Source of the DNA: BS150m-G50 sp964517435
Lineage (GTDB): Bacteria > CAIWAD01 > BS150m-G50
Assembly: GCA_964517435.1 (NCBI GenBank)
Contig: CAZFEC010000011.1
Span: 8,378-72,377 of the forward strand
Direction: 5' to 3'
DNA: 64,000 bases
Shown: positions 43,750 through 52,895 of the stretch, one piece after another
Layout: each line of letters begins with the position of its first letter
How positions within the stretch are numbered: the stretch's first letter is position 1
The notes under the pieces: model-generated
Told to the model about the DNA's origin: nothing
Seen by the model: only the letters and a program-made list of their open reading frames with translations
Database searches by the model: none
Made by a program: the position numbers and the translations under genes

Positions 43750-45612
43750 CTATTCCAGGTTTACTTCGATAGTTATGTCCTGTTCCAGCCCGATTGACTC
43801 TATATTCCGAAACGTCTTCAACTCCTCACCCTCGCCGACCTTTATGGTGTAGGCGCCCTCCCTGAAAACCCTGGGCCGGAATGATGTTCCGTTAATGCGG
43901 ATTGTATAAACGATTTCAGCGTTTGATTCATCGATGATCTGAACAACAGGACTCGTCTGTCCGTTGATATGCAGAGATGGAAGATACGCAACAGCTCTGC
44001 GGTTGTAATTGTCGGCTTGCCTGATGATCTTCGGCCAGCCGGGATATTGCCGCGTCTCCGGAGCCTGGATATCGACATTGCGCGGCCAGCACTCAAAAGT
44101 AATTTCCCGGTCTTTCCTGTTGAACCGGACGACGCCAAATCCCGCCGCCCTGGTAGTCAGCATGCTCCCGCCATTTGGCTCCTTGGTTGGATTTGCCGCG
44201 GCCCAGCAGGTGACCCGGTTGCCAAAGCCGTCAAGATGGCGCCCCGTGTATTCCGGCAGACCGGGTTGACGGTTTGCTCCCGGCTGCTCCGGATCCCACC
44301 AGCGCAGATACAGATTCGCTATGGACGGCACGCAGAACGAGAAGCAGGCGTCTTCCCATTCTTCGATTCCATGCTGAAAAATCGTTGCCAGGTGCTGGTC
44401 TCCGGCGATATGGACGGCAAAGCAACGTCGAATTTCAGCCAGAGCTTTGTTACGCCCGGTCTGTGGCCAACCGTTGGAATCCAGGTCCGCCTGAAGCCTG
44501 CCCCCGATTTCACCGTGGACATGAGCGCCGCCACAGAAAATGGTTTGTGACAGAACGGCTTTCATGTCTGCGCCCCGCCAGTTCTTTCCCCATTCGTGAA
44601 GAAACGACAGCTGGCGTTCGCCAAGCAGAACGGCGCCTTCCACGTCCACGCTTTCAGGGTCGTAGTCCGGATCAAGGATATGGTCCGGGCGCGGCCCCTG
44701 TCTGGGGATCAATCCCTTGGGTCCCGTCTTGAATTTGCGGTCTTCGATTATGGCAAAACTGATACGGCCGAGCGTCAGCTCGGTATAATAGACGCCGATA
44801 TCCTGCCCGATTGGTGTGGAATCATACGGATCCGGCAGATGCCAGGTTTGCGCCCGTTCGACGGATTTCACATAGTCTGCCGGCATGTAGTAACCACCGT
44901 CATTCCCCGTGCCGGTAGTCGATTCCTTGCCGGAGGCTCCCCAGAGATTCGATTGACCCACATCATGATCATCAGGAATTGTGACCGTAGGCGTATTTCG
45001 GATTATCTCACCAAAATCCCGACCGAACCGAAGCCAGTAATCCAGATGGTGCGTGTGATCGTACACCTGGTCGCCGGAAAAGAACAGCAGGTCGGGATTG
45101 AGCTTTTTGAGGTTATCGACGATATCTGTGCGCGGGATATCTCCGCCGTGCCGCTCGTAAATCGAATTGCCGGTGAACGCGGCAACCACTATCTCATCCT
45201 TCTCAACGGGATCGCGTCGCACAAGTCCTTCGTACACGGCAGCTCCGTCGAGTGCAACCACCTGGTAGGGCCGGTCCCGGGTCATATCCCAGTTCTCGAC
45301 CCGGAAATGAGCGGTCCAGGTCCTGTCTTCAGCTGCGTTTCCGTAGCCTTCCTCTGTGATGCGGGTCCGGGCAACTTCCTTCCATTGTCCATCCTGCCTG
45401 ATCCTGAGGAATGCTGTCCGGCTCTCATCATCCTTAAGAGGATAGAACTGAGCGGTCATCTTGAGGATGCCATGATGTACCGTGTAGAGTGCGAAGCAGA
45501 TACGCTCCTGCTTACTCGCTTCCGGGATTTCGAAGCCGGTCGTTGCGGCGGAATGACTATTAATGCTTGAGAGAATGCAAAGGAACGATAGTGTAAAACA
45601 CAGTCGTCTCAT
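43750..45612 (-). CDS. PhoD-like alkaline phosphatase/phosphodiesterase
   Basis: 620 residues, signal peptide at the N-terminus (LCFTLSFLCILSSINSHS). The PhoD-type metal site is visible as LFFSGDQVYDHTHHLDYW, the next motif TIPDDHDVGQSNLW, and IAGDQHLATIFQHG near the C-terminal third. A C-terminal beta domain of about 120 residues follows. The enzyme would hydrolyse phosphomono- or diesters outside the cytoplasm. The following gene, four bases on, encodes a second phosphoesterase, which points to a shared job in phosphate scavenging or lipid turnover. Confidence 0.87.
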   Translation of the reverse strand: MRRLCFTLSFLCILSSINSHSAATTGFEIPEASKQERICFALYTVHHGILKMTAQFYPLKDDESRTAFLRIRQDGQWKEVARTRITEEGYGNAAEDRTWTAHFRVENWDMTRDRPYQVVALDGAAVYEGLVRRDPVEKDEIVVAAFTGNSIYERHGGDIPRTDIVDNLKKLNPDLLFFSGDQVYDHTHHLDYWLRFGRDFGEIIRNTPTVTIPDDHDVGQSNLWGASGKESTTGTGNDGGYYMPADYVKSVERAQTWHLPDPYDSTPIGQDIGVYYTELTLGRISFAIIEDRKFKTGPKGLIPRQGPRPDHILDPDYDPESVDVEGAVLLGERQLSFLHEWGKNWRGADMKAVLSQTIFCGGAHVHGEIGGRLQADLDSNGWPQTGRNKALAEIRRCFAVHIAGDQHLATIFQHGIEEWEDACFSFCVPSIANLYLRWWDPEQPGANRQPGLPEYTGRHLDGFGNRVTCWAAANPTKEPNGGSMLTTRAAGFGVVRFNRKDREITFECWPRNVDIQAPETRQYPGWPKIIRQADNYNRRAVAYLPSLHINGQTSPVVQIIDESNAEIVYTIRINGTSFRPRVFREGAYTIKVGEGEELKTFRNIESIGLEQDITIEVNLE

Positions 45613-45745
45613 GTGGTCTCACCTTTTCTTCGGCACGGAACGTCTTCCTGCTTTTTAATCATTTTATTACTCACCGGACTCTTCCTGCATCCGCTCCACC
45701 TCGTCAAATCCCTCTTCAGCCGGCTTTTTTATGAGAGGCTCAGCC

Positions 45746-46594
45746 TCAATATACTTCCAGATCTCGACCGGAAACCACCCTGCCCTCGTATCCCTCTTCA
45801 ACTTCCCGCAGCAGCTCGGCTTCTGTTACGCCCTGGAAAAGCTGGTGATAAAGAATCAATAACTCTGGCTTTGCCTCTGATGCTATCTCGGCCAACTCTC
45901 GTGTCGATGTATGGACATTTGAATGATATTCCCGCCATTCCCTGGTTCGATCCGCCAGCCCCTTCCACGAATACACCTCGTGGACGACTACATCGCATCC
46001 ACGATACACCTCCACCAGCTTTTCGCTCGGTGCCGTATCGCCCGAGATGGCAATCACTCTGTCCGGCGTATGGAATTTGTACCCGTATGCCGCCCACGAA
46101 CCGTGCTTCGCTTCAAAAACCTCCACTCTCACATTCCTGTCCTCGTATACCCATCCCGGCTCCACTTCCTTGACTCGCACCTCGTGTCCTCGGTCGTTGA
46201 TGGGCTCCAGTCCTTCCAATCGCTCGCGGATGTCCTCCCTGTATGCGGCCAGGATGTGCTCCGTCATCGCCTGAAGCCCCGCCGGACCGTACACTTCCAG
46301 AGGCTGCCGCCGTCCCAGTACCCACGGCGACAGAATCAGATCGGGATATCCGGCCGTGTGATCTGAGTGCAGGTGCGTTACGAACGCTCGATTCAGCTTC
46401 CATATCTCGAGACCTTCCACTCCCCGCTCGCATGCGGCGGCGGCTCTCCGCACAACGCCCGGCCCGCAATCAACCAGGTACGGCGTCTGGTTCACGATCA
46501 CAGCTACAGCGGGCCCTGACCGCTCAGGATCTGCGTTAGGGGTCCCTGTTCCCAACAGTACAAGTTGCGAATTTTCGCTCAAGCCCATCCTCAC
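45746..46594 (-). CDS. MBL-fold metallohydrolase, RNase Z-like
   Basis: 282 residues. The metallo-beta-lactamase zinc motif is THLHSDHTAGYPDLI; earlier LVDCGPGVVRRA and later AISGDTAPSEKL and LILYHQLF supply the other ligands in the order of the RNase Z/arylsulfatase type group. No RNase Z exosite arm is evident, so tRNA processing is not assured. The upstream neighbour is a decayed acetyltransferase copy. Confidence 0.85.
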   Translation of the reverse strand: MRMGLSENSQLVLLGTGTPNADPERSGPAVAVIVNQTPYLVDCGPGVVRRAAAACERGVEGLEIWKLNRAFVTHLHSDHTAGYPDLILSPWVLGRRQPLEVYGPAGLQAMTEHILAAYREDIRERLEGLEPINDRGHEVRVKEVEPGWVYEDRNVRVEVFEAKHGSWAAYGYKFHTPDRVIAISGDTAPSEKLVEVYRGCDVVVHEVYSWKGLADRTREWREYHSNVHTSTRELAEIASEAKPELLILYHQLFQGVTEAELLREVEEGYEGRVVSGRDLEVY

Positions 46595-46607
46595 TCACGG
46601 AAGCACG

Positions 46608-46759
46608 CCGCGGATCAGCTCCGACCCGACGCCACAACCCCGGCACTCCTAATCCCAGACGCCGAACTGCCTGTCGACGCAGTCACGCAGGCCCTGACGG
46701 TGCAGATCGTACAGGAACTCCGCGTCCGCGTCGGTAGCGGCTGTCAGCTGGATCTTCAT
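46608..46759 (-). pseudogene. Decayed copy of the GNAT gene at 41852-42319
   Basis: The first ~100 bases match the intact gene (start ATGAAGATCCAGCTGAC versus ATGAAGATCCAACTGAA), then about 145 bp are missing, and the next 40 bases match the acetyl-CoA-loop region. The frame is broken. Upstream identity (about 40 bases, including CACGGGGGAAGCG) extends beyond the coding region, so a piece with its leader was copied. Confidence 0.85.
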
Positions 46760-46863
46760 GGATTAAGGTAGTGACATCTTTCGAGAAACGCTTCCCCCGT
46801 GCCCTGCACGAAGTAGAGCGCGGCAAAGATGATGTAGAGATTCCGGGTCCGGTTTCTGGTCAT
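46756..46863 (-). pseudogene. N-terminal fragment of an MFS transporter
   Basis: A 35-codon frame begins MTRNRTRNLYIIFAALYFVQ and continues GTGE before ending NP-stop. The NLYI-FAALYFVQG-GE segment is the start of helix 1 in a family of MFS transporters. The fragment is cut after helix 1 by the sequence shared with the leader of the intact GNAT gene, so a recombination joined the two. Confidence 0.5.
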
Positions 46864-46951
46864 GAGCCGGCTGGCGCTACCAGTGTTCCATCAAAATGGC
46901 AACTGCTGATTCGATCGATACGATGCAGCGACTCGCCACAGGAATACTTCT

Positions 46952-47524
46952 TCAATCTCCCCGCCACTCGTTGCGCAGCATCAGTTTAGCGACCTCACAG
47001 CCACCCTGACGATCATGGGGTTGGACCTCGTGGAATTCCTCCCAATGTGAGTTCCTGAGCGCGCCATCGGCGAGGCCGCCCGCCTTGTCGGACAGGTAGT
47101 AGTGCACTCCCTTGACCTTGGACTCGTCATGATTGCAGAGGATCTCCACCAGCAGTGCGTAGTCGGTTTCGATATCCAGCGTCTGCATCGCGGAGGCAAA
47201 TGCGAGAGCGCTCTCCTTAACCATCTTCGTCTGGTCGGGATGCCACCGCACCGGTATCTCGATCTCGGTCGCGCCCAGTTCGGCGACGGCCAGCTGCTCC
47301 TGGCGCAGGAACTGCATTACCTCTATCGCCAGGTCTTCATCATGCGTCATCGTGCCGCCGGTGACGACATTGACGGGAAACACGGTAACCGAGAACGGCT
47401 CCTCGCATGCTTCGAACCGCTTCTGCGCATCCTTGGAGATGTAGGCATTGCATCCCATCAGCGTGAATGACAGCAGGAGCCATAAACTGATTGAGTAGCG
47501 CCCTGCTTTACTGATTGTCTTCAT
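46952..47524 (-). CDS. Lipoprotein of unknown function
   Basis: 190 residues. Signal sequence with lipobox FTLMGC at residues 20-25. The mature part has GGTMTHDEDLAIEVMQFLRQ, RWHPDQTKMVKESALAFASAMQTLDIETDYALLVEIL and a C-terminal half with VHYYLSDKAGG. No family match that I can name. The ATG has GGAAGG upstream. Confidence 0.7.
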   Translation of the reverse strand: MKTISKAGRYSISLWLLLSFTLMGCNAYISKDAQKRFEACEEPFSVTVFPVNVVTGGTMTHDEDLAIEVMQFLRQEQLAVAELGATEIEIPVRWHPDQTKMVKESALAFASAMQTLDIETDYALLVEILCNHDESKVKGVHYYLSDKAGGLADGALRNSHWEEFHEVQPHDRQGGCEVAKLMLRNEWRGD

Positions 47525-47605
47525 GACAGCCTTCCTTTCCGTGTGAACAGTTATTGTAGATCGTCCACCTTATGTGATTCCCCAGGTTTCAATTCCGAGG
47601 GCGAA

Positions 47606-48292
47606 TCAAGCTGAATTCGCCGGTTCCGCGTCGCCTTCGGTTTTGTCTCCGATAAAAAGAGCCGCTCCCGCCAGTCCCAGGGGGATACAGATCACCGCCG
47701 CCCCCGCGAGCGACCCCCAGTCCAGTTCCCGGCGGAGAATCAGCCAGAGCAGAATCGCGGTCGCCGCGAAGACCACGATGCCGATCGGCCGGGGATACTT
47801 ACGCGACAGCAGCCCGATCCCGGCGATCGCCAGCCCGGGCAGGATCTGCATCACTACAGACAGGAATGAGCTGGCATCCATGACGGAGAACAACGCGATC
47901 AGGAGGCCGACGGAGATGATGATCTTCGTAGCCGCCTCCCGGTAATTCTTGACCAGGATCACATTGAAGAGCGCTTTGGTGGCCAGCCCGAGTATGATGA
48001 CCATGGCGAAGAGTTCGAAAGCGTGATCCCCCTCCAGTTCAAGCTTGGCCGCGCAGAAGGCGCAGAGCATGAGGGTAACGGCGAAAGCGATGTTGCCGGA
48101 GCGGTAGTTGATGGTCATCTGGCGCTCGTCGATCTTAGCCCGGCCGATACCAAGCGAGGCCAGCGTCGGGCGCAGGAGGTACGAAGCGATCATCAACGCC
48201 AGCCAGAATTGATTCTGCGTGGCGGCAAAAAGCAACAGCGCCGCTACAAAAATCGCGCTCGCCCACCAGAAAATAGCATCTCGCTTAGACAT
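47606..48292 (-). CDS. Multi-pass membrane protein partnered with an HTH regulator
   Basis: 228 residues with about seven hydrophobic helices (ending GAAVICIPLGLAGAALFIG). The central DERQMTINYRSGNIAF motif, with an acidic-basic pair after two helices, resembles DUF2178-type proteins, which are typically encoded with a small HTH regulator as here. Function not established. Its ATG overlaps the stop of the regulator gene (48285-48292). Confidence 0.7.
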   Translation of the reverse strand: MSKRDAIFWWASAIFVAALLLFAATQNQFWLALMIASYLLRPTLASLGIGRAKIDERQMTINYRSGNIAFAVTLMLCAFCAAKLELEGDHAFELFAMVIILGLATKALFNVILVKNYREAATKIIISVGLLIALFSVMDASSFLSVVMQILPGLAIAGIGLLSRKYPRPIGIVVFAATAILLWLILRRELDWGSLAGAAVICIPLGLAGAALFIGDKTEGDAEPANSA

Positions 48293-48494
48293 GGTCTTTC
48301 TCCTCCAGCGTGAACAGTTCCTCCACCGTCGTCTCCAGCTTCTCCGCCAGCAGCAGGGCCAGTTTTACCGAGGGCGCATAGTCTCCCCGTTCGATAGACA
48401 CGATGGTCTGACGGGAAACGGAGACCATATCCGCCACCTGTTGCTGGCTGAGTTCGCCGCGTTCGAATCGAAATCTTCTCAATTGAGTCTTCAT
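48285..48494 (-). CDS. XRE-family helix-turn-helix regulator
   Basis: 69 residues from the ATG at 48494 (another ATG lies 33 bases upstream). The HTH reads LSQQQVADMVSVSRQTIVSIERGDYAPSVKLALLLAEKLETTVEELF, the YozG/Xre pattern. It probably controls its own operon with the membrane protein that overlaps it. The upstream AT-rich region (48530-48600) with inverted repeats such as TTGACATCAGGACAAGTATAA is a likely operator and promoter. Confidence 0.88.
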   Translation of the reverse strand: MKTQLRRFRFERGELSQQQVADMVSVSRQTIVSIERGDYAPSVKLALLLAEKLETTVEELFTLEEKDHV

Positions 48495-48622
48495 CTGTTT
48501 GAGTCCGTTTGGGTGATCGTGATTCATTGTAAATGATTATCGACAAGATGTCAAGGAAAATTGACATCAGGACAAGTATAATTGACACAAGGTGGGTGGG
48601 TGATGGGGAAGGATGACGGAGT

Positions 48623-48718
48623 TTAACCGACGGTCAGCGCGCCCCGGCGGGCCTCCAGTTCCTGACGGATATCGTGGGCTTTCTGTTCCGAAAGGCGGTG
48701 GTAGTAACAGCGGCAAGC
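48623..48718 (-). pseudogene. C-terminal fragment of a transporter, probably MFS/GPH type
   Basis: In the frame ending at TAA 48623, the translation CRCYYHRLSEQKAHDIRQEL then EARRGALTVG looks like the cytoplasmic tail of a glycoside-pentoside-hexuronide or related MFS transporter. It starts right after the GH16 stop and has no start codon of its own. It may belong with the MFS fragment at 46.8 kb. Confidence 0.4.
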
Positions 48719-48725
48719 CGAATCT

Positions 48726-50216
48726 CTATTCCCAGGTGACCTGGTAAAACTTCCGTTCGCCCGTCAGCACCAGGTCCTGGGAGTTAGTATAGCAGGTGAT
48801 GATCCGTGTCCAGGGGCCGTAGGGCGCACTGCTTTCATAGATGTGATACTGGGAGGCGCCGTCGACAGCCGTCCATTGGAGCGTGACGATCTGACCCGTC
48901 GCCCAGATCACCAGGTCCTCGATGGGCGCAGGCCCACCCTCCGGCACAAAGGTGAAATCTGCGACGATCACCTCCTGATCCGTGGCGGGTGGTCCGGAGG
49001 TCTGCCACAGGTTTATATGCACGCGGGGCTGCTCCGGACGCGGGATGTGCGGCCCGGTGTAGGTCCAGGCGAAGATCAGGTTCTCCGGCGACTCCTCCGC
49101 GGGACCGCCGCGCCAGCTACGGAACTCGATGCGGTCCGGGAGCCAGTTGAAAGCATGGCTGGCGAGCTCTTCCGCGCCGAAGGTCGCGTCGAAGCGGACA
49201 AGATTCCCCTCCCAGTCCCACGGTTGTGCGACGAACTGCCCGATTTCAGCGCCTGGATTCGCCCAGCGGCTGAACTCCACGTCGATCTCGTTGTAGGGAT
49301 TCCACCACATGTATTCGGAACCCCAGCAGGGACCGTACTGCCAGAGAAAGAGGCCGAGGACGGCGTGGATGTCAAGCTGGTCGAGCGAGCCGATCGTCGT
49401 GAAGATGTAGTCGCCGTAGCCGAGCATGTCCACCAGGGTCACTTCGGTGCTGTACCAGATGGAATCACGGAACTTGATCGTCATGTGGAGTCGATCCTCA
49501 CCGTCCACCCAGACGCTTTCGGGGAGATCGCTGAAATGGTTCGGGCCGGGGCCGTACCAGCCGGAGCCCTTGACGCGCCAGGTGCGGTCGGCGAACTCGA
49601 CGCTGCTTCCGCCGGGGAAGTCATCCCACTGCATATCGTCGATGGTGGGCGGCATCAGGCTGAAGAAAGTAACCTGGTCGTAGTGGACCTCGGGCACGGG
49701 GTCGTCCTGGCCCTGAAGCACGCCGATGAGGACATGCGTCGCCACGGTCCCCGCCGGCGCGGGAGTGCTCACCGCGGAGAAGGCGATGTATTCGTCCACC
49801 GGAGTAGAGGCATCCGCGACCGCGAAGGTGTCGTAGTCGATCAATACATCCGCGGCGTCGCGCCATTCGACGTTGACCAGGGCGATACACTGGCCGATCA
49901 AGGGAGCGCCCGCGGCATGCTTCACCCAGCCGGTGACGTCCCACTGCTCACCGGGAACACAATCGAGACGCTGCCAGAAGGCGGACATGTTCCAGCTGCC
50001 GTCATCCTGACCGCTGACCCGCGCCGCCGCCGCGCCGTGAGTCGCCTCGGCAACCGACCCAACGGCGCCGAACTGGTTCCAGCCGCCGAAAACGTCGTCC
50101 CCCGAGCCGGCGATTTCGAAACTGGGATTGGCGAGGATGCACTGTCCGTGCGCCTGTCCGGCAAAACCGGCGGCGAGGAACAGGAAGATAGCGAGGGATC
50201 TCATCGCGCGCTGCAT
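48726..50216 (-). CDS. Secreted GH16 beta-glucanase-type glycoside hydrolase
   Basis: 496 residues with a signal peptide (MRSLAIFLFLAAGFAGQAHG). Residues about 25-190 form a beta-sandwich (carbohydrate-binding-like, ANPSFEIAGSGDDVFGGWN). The catalytic domain has the GH16 signature with nucleophile Glu310, Asp312 and acid/base Glu314 (NEIDVEFSRW), plus YMWWNPYNE and a substrate-cleft Trp. The last 90 residues form a fibronectin-like domain. GH16 cuts beta-1,3/1,4-glucans, agars or similar; which polymer is not readable from the motif. Confidence 0.87.
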   Translation of the reverse strand: MQRAMRSLAIFLFLAAGFAGQAHGQCILANPSFEIAGSGDDVFGGWNQFGAVGSVAEATHGAAAARVSGQDDGSWNMSAFWQRLDCVPGEQWDVTGWVKHAAGAPLIGQCIALVNVEWRDAADVLIDYDTFAVADASTPVDEYIAFSAVSTPAPAGTVATHVLIGVLQGQDDPVPEVHYDQVTFFSLMPPTIDDMQWDDFPGGSSVEFADRTWRVKGSGWYGPGPNHFSDLPESVWVDGEDRLHMTIKFRDSIWYSTEVTLVDMLGYGDYIFTTIGSLDQLDIHAVLGLFLWQYGPCWGSEYMWWNPYNEIDVEFSRWANPGAEIGQFVAQPWDWEGNLVRFDATFGAEELASHAFNWLPDRIEFRSWRGGPAEESPENLIFAWTYTGPHIPRPEQPRVHINLWQTSGPPATDQEVIVADFTFVPEGGPAPIEDLVIWATGQIVTLQWTAVDGASQYHIYESSAPYGPWTRIITCYTNSQDLVLTGERKFYQVTWE

Positions 50217-50239
50217 GTTTTTGGGATACTCAGGTTATC

Positions 50240-50475
50240 TAGGAGTCTGTCGTACTTGTGGGTTTTCAGCGAAAATTTCAGGTGGCAAGCCAGATTGGCC
50301 TAAAAAATAAGGCGCATAGTTGAAACTATGTAACGCATTTTTGGCGTTGCCGCAGTGAATGCGGCAACGGCGGACTAAGGTTAGCGCACCTTTATGCATT
50401 CTTCGTCCGAATTAGGTCAGAATGGTCGGCACTCTGGAATTTGCAGCAAAACAGCATAAGTCCGACAGGCTCCTA
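50240..50475 (+). mobile_element. MITE-like element with long imperfect terminal inverted repeats
   Basis: 236 bp. The left end TAGGAGTCTGTCGTACTTGT and the inverse complement of the right end TAGGAGCCTGTCGGACTTAT match 17 of 20, and similarity continues to about 45 bp. Both ends are flanked by CTAG-like sequence, fitting insertion at a short target. There is no gene inside, but strong internal hairpins such as GTTGCCGCA / TGCGGCAAC (about 50350-50375). It is a non-autonomous element in need of a transposase elsewhere. Confidence 0.7.
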
Positions 50476-50612
50476 GCACAAGTTACGAAACGGCAGCCGG
50501 TTAAGCAGTAAATAGAAGGGGGGATCAGAACTCGGTCTCCACGAGCTGGTCGAAGTTGCGGGCGGCCTCTCTCCTCATACTCTCCCGGGGCATGGCATTG
50601 TCAGGCAGTTCT

Positions 50613-50984
50613 CTATAACTCCAGGTGATCAAAGCGGTTCTTCGTGATCTCCGTCGCCACCTTTCCGGTGTGTTCAATTCCCGCCGGTTCGAATAGTATG
50701 AGCTTGACATGACCATGCGGCACGACACGATGCTCTGTGCCTCGCTCAACAATGTACATCTCGCCTGCATGGAGAGTTACGGTTCTGTTGTCTGCTTGAA
50801 CTTCAAGCAGGCCATCGACAACGAGAAACATCTCGTCCTCGTTATCATGTGTGTGCCACGGAACCTTATCCCCTTCACACCTTACAAGCATGACAAGTTG
50901 TTCGTTCAGCTCGCCGACTACCTTCGGTGAAAAGGTGTCATCAAACATCTCGAAGCACTTGTCGATATTAATCACCTTTGACAT
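50613..50984 (-). CDS. Small cupin-domain protein
   Basis: 123 residues. Start at 50984 because GAGGAG lies six bases upstream; an ATG six bases earlier would leave no spacing. The cupin motif PWHTHDNEDEMFLVVDGLLEV supplies the His/His/Glu metal ligands and GEMYIVERGTEHRV the last His. Such small cupins bind a metal and may be enzymes or sensors; no partner is evident. The 86 bases after its stop read as the end of another protein in a different frame. Confidence 0.87.
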   Translation of the reverse strand: MSKVINIDKCFEMFDDTFSPKVVGELNEQLVMLVRCEGDKVPWHTHDNEDEMFLVVDGLLEVQADNRTVTLHAGEMYIVERGTEHRVVPHGHVKLILFEPAGIEHTGKVATEITKNRFDHLEL

Positions 50985-51069
50985 ATCCATCTCCTCATGT
51001 GTTTAACGGAAGCCTCAGCAGCAGACTGGGGAACGCGGATCACATCCCGGGCAAACTTGCGCAAGTGGA

Positions 51070-52245
51070 TTACAACGCGTCCAGCAGGCGGTCCACATCC
51101 TCTTCGTTGTTATAGAAATGGATTCCCACCCGGATGTTGCCCTCCCTGAGCGAAACGATAACGTCCCGCTCGATCAGCTGCCGGACCGTGACGGCCGGAT
51201 CGTCCGCGGCGAAACAGACGACGCCGGACCGCAGACCGCCGGCGACGGGAGCGGTGACCGGGATCCCCTTCCGCTGTAATCCCTCGATCAGGTAGTCGCA
51301 GAGTTGGACGATGCGCGTTTCAATGCGCGCGATGTTCAGGCCGTGGAGATAGGTGCAACTCGCTCCCATAGCCAGCTGGGCCAGCAGGGCGTTGCTGCCG
51401 GTCTCGACGCGGCGGGCGTCCTGCGCCAGGTCGAAGCTGTACTGAGTCAAGTCGTCGAATCTCTCGAGATCGGCATGGGCGGCCATGGAAAGCCAGCCGA
51501 CGTGGTCGGGCTGCAGGTTTGCGATCAAGTCCGGCCGGATATAGATAAAACCGCCGCCCTGGGGGGAAAGGGTCCACTTGCCGCCCCCGCAGACCAGGAT
51601 GTCGATCCCCGCCAGGTCCAGCTGCAACGCGCCCACCCCCTGGATGGCGTCCACGACGAAACTGATTCCCCGCTCGGCGCAGAGGCTGCCCAGCGCTGCG
51701 GTGTCGATGCGGGCGCCGTTGGAAAAGTTAACCCAGGAGAGCGCCAGGATCCTGGTCCGGCTATCCATGATTTCGCGCACCTGGTCCGGGGTGACGCCCG
51801 CGGGACCCGGTTCGATGAAGCGCACCTCGATATCTCGACGGGTCAGGTTGAGCCAGGGGTAGATATTGGCGGGGAACTCGCCCCTGGCGCAGATCACGTT
51901 GTCGCCGGCCCGCAGGGGCAGCGAGCCCGCGGCCATGGCCAGGCCGGCGGAGTCGTTGGGGACAAAAGCGGTGGAGCCCTCCGGCGCGCCGATCAGGTCC
52001 GCCATGGACCGCCGGGCATCCCGGAAATCCCGGGCCATCTCCGCCTGCTGGTCCGGGTGCACCAGGAGCATCTCCCGGGCCACCCTTTCTATCACCGCAA
52101 AAGCGGGTGGGGAGAGGGGACCGCGGCTGGCGTGATTGAGATAGGCATAGCGCTCGGTGACGGGAAACCGGCGGCGCTCCTCTACAAAGTTTATCCTGAT
52201 ATCTTCCAAATCGAACTCGCAATGACCCTTGTCGGGTGTTGTCAT
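51070..52245 (-). CDS. Class V aminotransferase / cysteine desulfurase-like enzyme
   Basis: 391 residues; the ATG at 52245 overlaps the stop of the upstream gene (ATGA), which fixes the start. The PLP lysine is Lys223 in CGGGKWTLSPQGGG; YLNHASRGPLSPPAF, FVVDAIQGVGALQLD and TGSNALLAQLAMGAS are class V features. Without a catalytic Cys loop recognisable for sulfur donation, it could be an aminotransferase, epimerase or lyase. Coupled to a STAS-like protein, so both are one transcript. Confidence 0.87.
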   Translation of the reverse strand: MTTPDKGHCEFDLEDIRINFVEERRRFPVTERYAYLNHASRGPLSPPAFAVIERVAREMLLVHPDQQAEMARDFRDARRSMADLIGAPEGSTAFVPNDSAGLAMAAGSLPLRAGDNVICARGEFPANIYPWLNLTRRDIEVRFIEPGPAGVTPDQVREIMDSRTRILALSWVNFSNGARIDTAALGSLCAERGISFVVDAIQGVGALQLDLAGIDILVCGGGKWTLSPQGGGFIYIRPDLIANLQPDHVGWLSMAAHADLERFDDLTQYSFDLAQDARRVETGSNALLAQLAMGASCTYLHGLNIARIETRIVQLCDYLIEGLQRKGIPVTAPVAGGLRSGVVCFAADDPAVTVRQLIERDVIVSLREGNIRVGIHFYNNEEDVDRLLDAL

Positions 52246-52616
52246 CCGTTCTGCTTCAACCACTCGATGGCGTCGGCGTGCTGGTCGAACACCTTGATTG
52301 AGAAGCCGTGGTTTACCGCGACATTTTCCAGGAAGTATTCATGGTCGGTGAGGATGGAATACAGGAGAGCCCCCCGGAGTCGCCGCAATCCTTCGGCCAG
52401 CTCGCCCTTCGGGTTCGCGATATCGTATGCCTCTGACGTACCGGTGAAGATCTCCGCCCCGGTCAGGTCAAAGAGAAACAGGTGGCAATCATGCTCCGCG
52501 AAGAACTGCAAAGCAAAATACTGCATCCTGAAACCATCCTGGGGGCTGTGGAATTCGCCCGTAATGGTGACAGTACAGATGTCGTTTGTCCTGTCGAGCT
52601 CGAATGTGTGTTCCAT
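52242..52616 (-). CDS. STAS/SpoIIAA-like small protein
   Basis: 124 residues from the ATG at 52616 (AGGGA upstream); the longer open frame further up has no protein-like character. The sequence FALQFFAEHDCHLFLFDLTGAEIFTGTSE and the ending DAIEWLKQNG fit the STAS/SEC14-like SpoIIAA fold, which is often regulatory. Its stop overlaps the aminotransferase start. Confidence 0.6.
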   Translation of the reverse strand: MEHTFELDRTNDICTVTITGEFHSPQDGFRMQYFALQFFAEHDCHLFLFDLTGAEIFTGTSEAYDIANPKGELAEGLRRLRGALLYSILTDHEYFLENVAVNHGFSIKVFDQHADAIEWLKQNG

Positions 52617-52895
52617 TTCACTATTCCCTATGGTTATGCTCACCTGCCGCTCTGATCGTTGTCTCGTTATCATGCAGCCGGAAGAGCAAGCCGTACTCCT
52701 CGACCGCATCAGTGGCGTGAGAAAGAACACCACGAGTTCGACCAGCATGAGATCACCGGCTGCTTCGTGGCCAACGCCCCTGCATTTGTCACTTTCATCT
52801 GCACGTGCACCTCTTTCTGCGGAAACTCCTCTCAATTATCGGCATAGCGACCAGGCTCACCGGTTGCAAGGGAGCGAAGTGCAATTGCCATCCGG

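Noticed and set aside
48530..48605. Possible CRISPR-like or repeat array near the HTH gene
   Set aside because: Only short imperfect inverted repeats typical of an operator; no repeated spacer units are present anywhere in the window.
50525..50612. A protein-like end (MRREAARNFDQLVETEF) after the cupin gene
   Set aside because: It is short and lacks a start; it may be a gene remnant, but I could not tie it to any family.
52617..52895. Plus-strand frame with EHHEFDQHEITGCF between the STAS and lipoprotein genes
   Set aside because: Too short and without start signals; no family match, and the codon use is not convincing.
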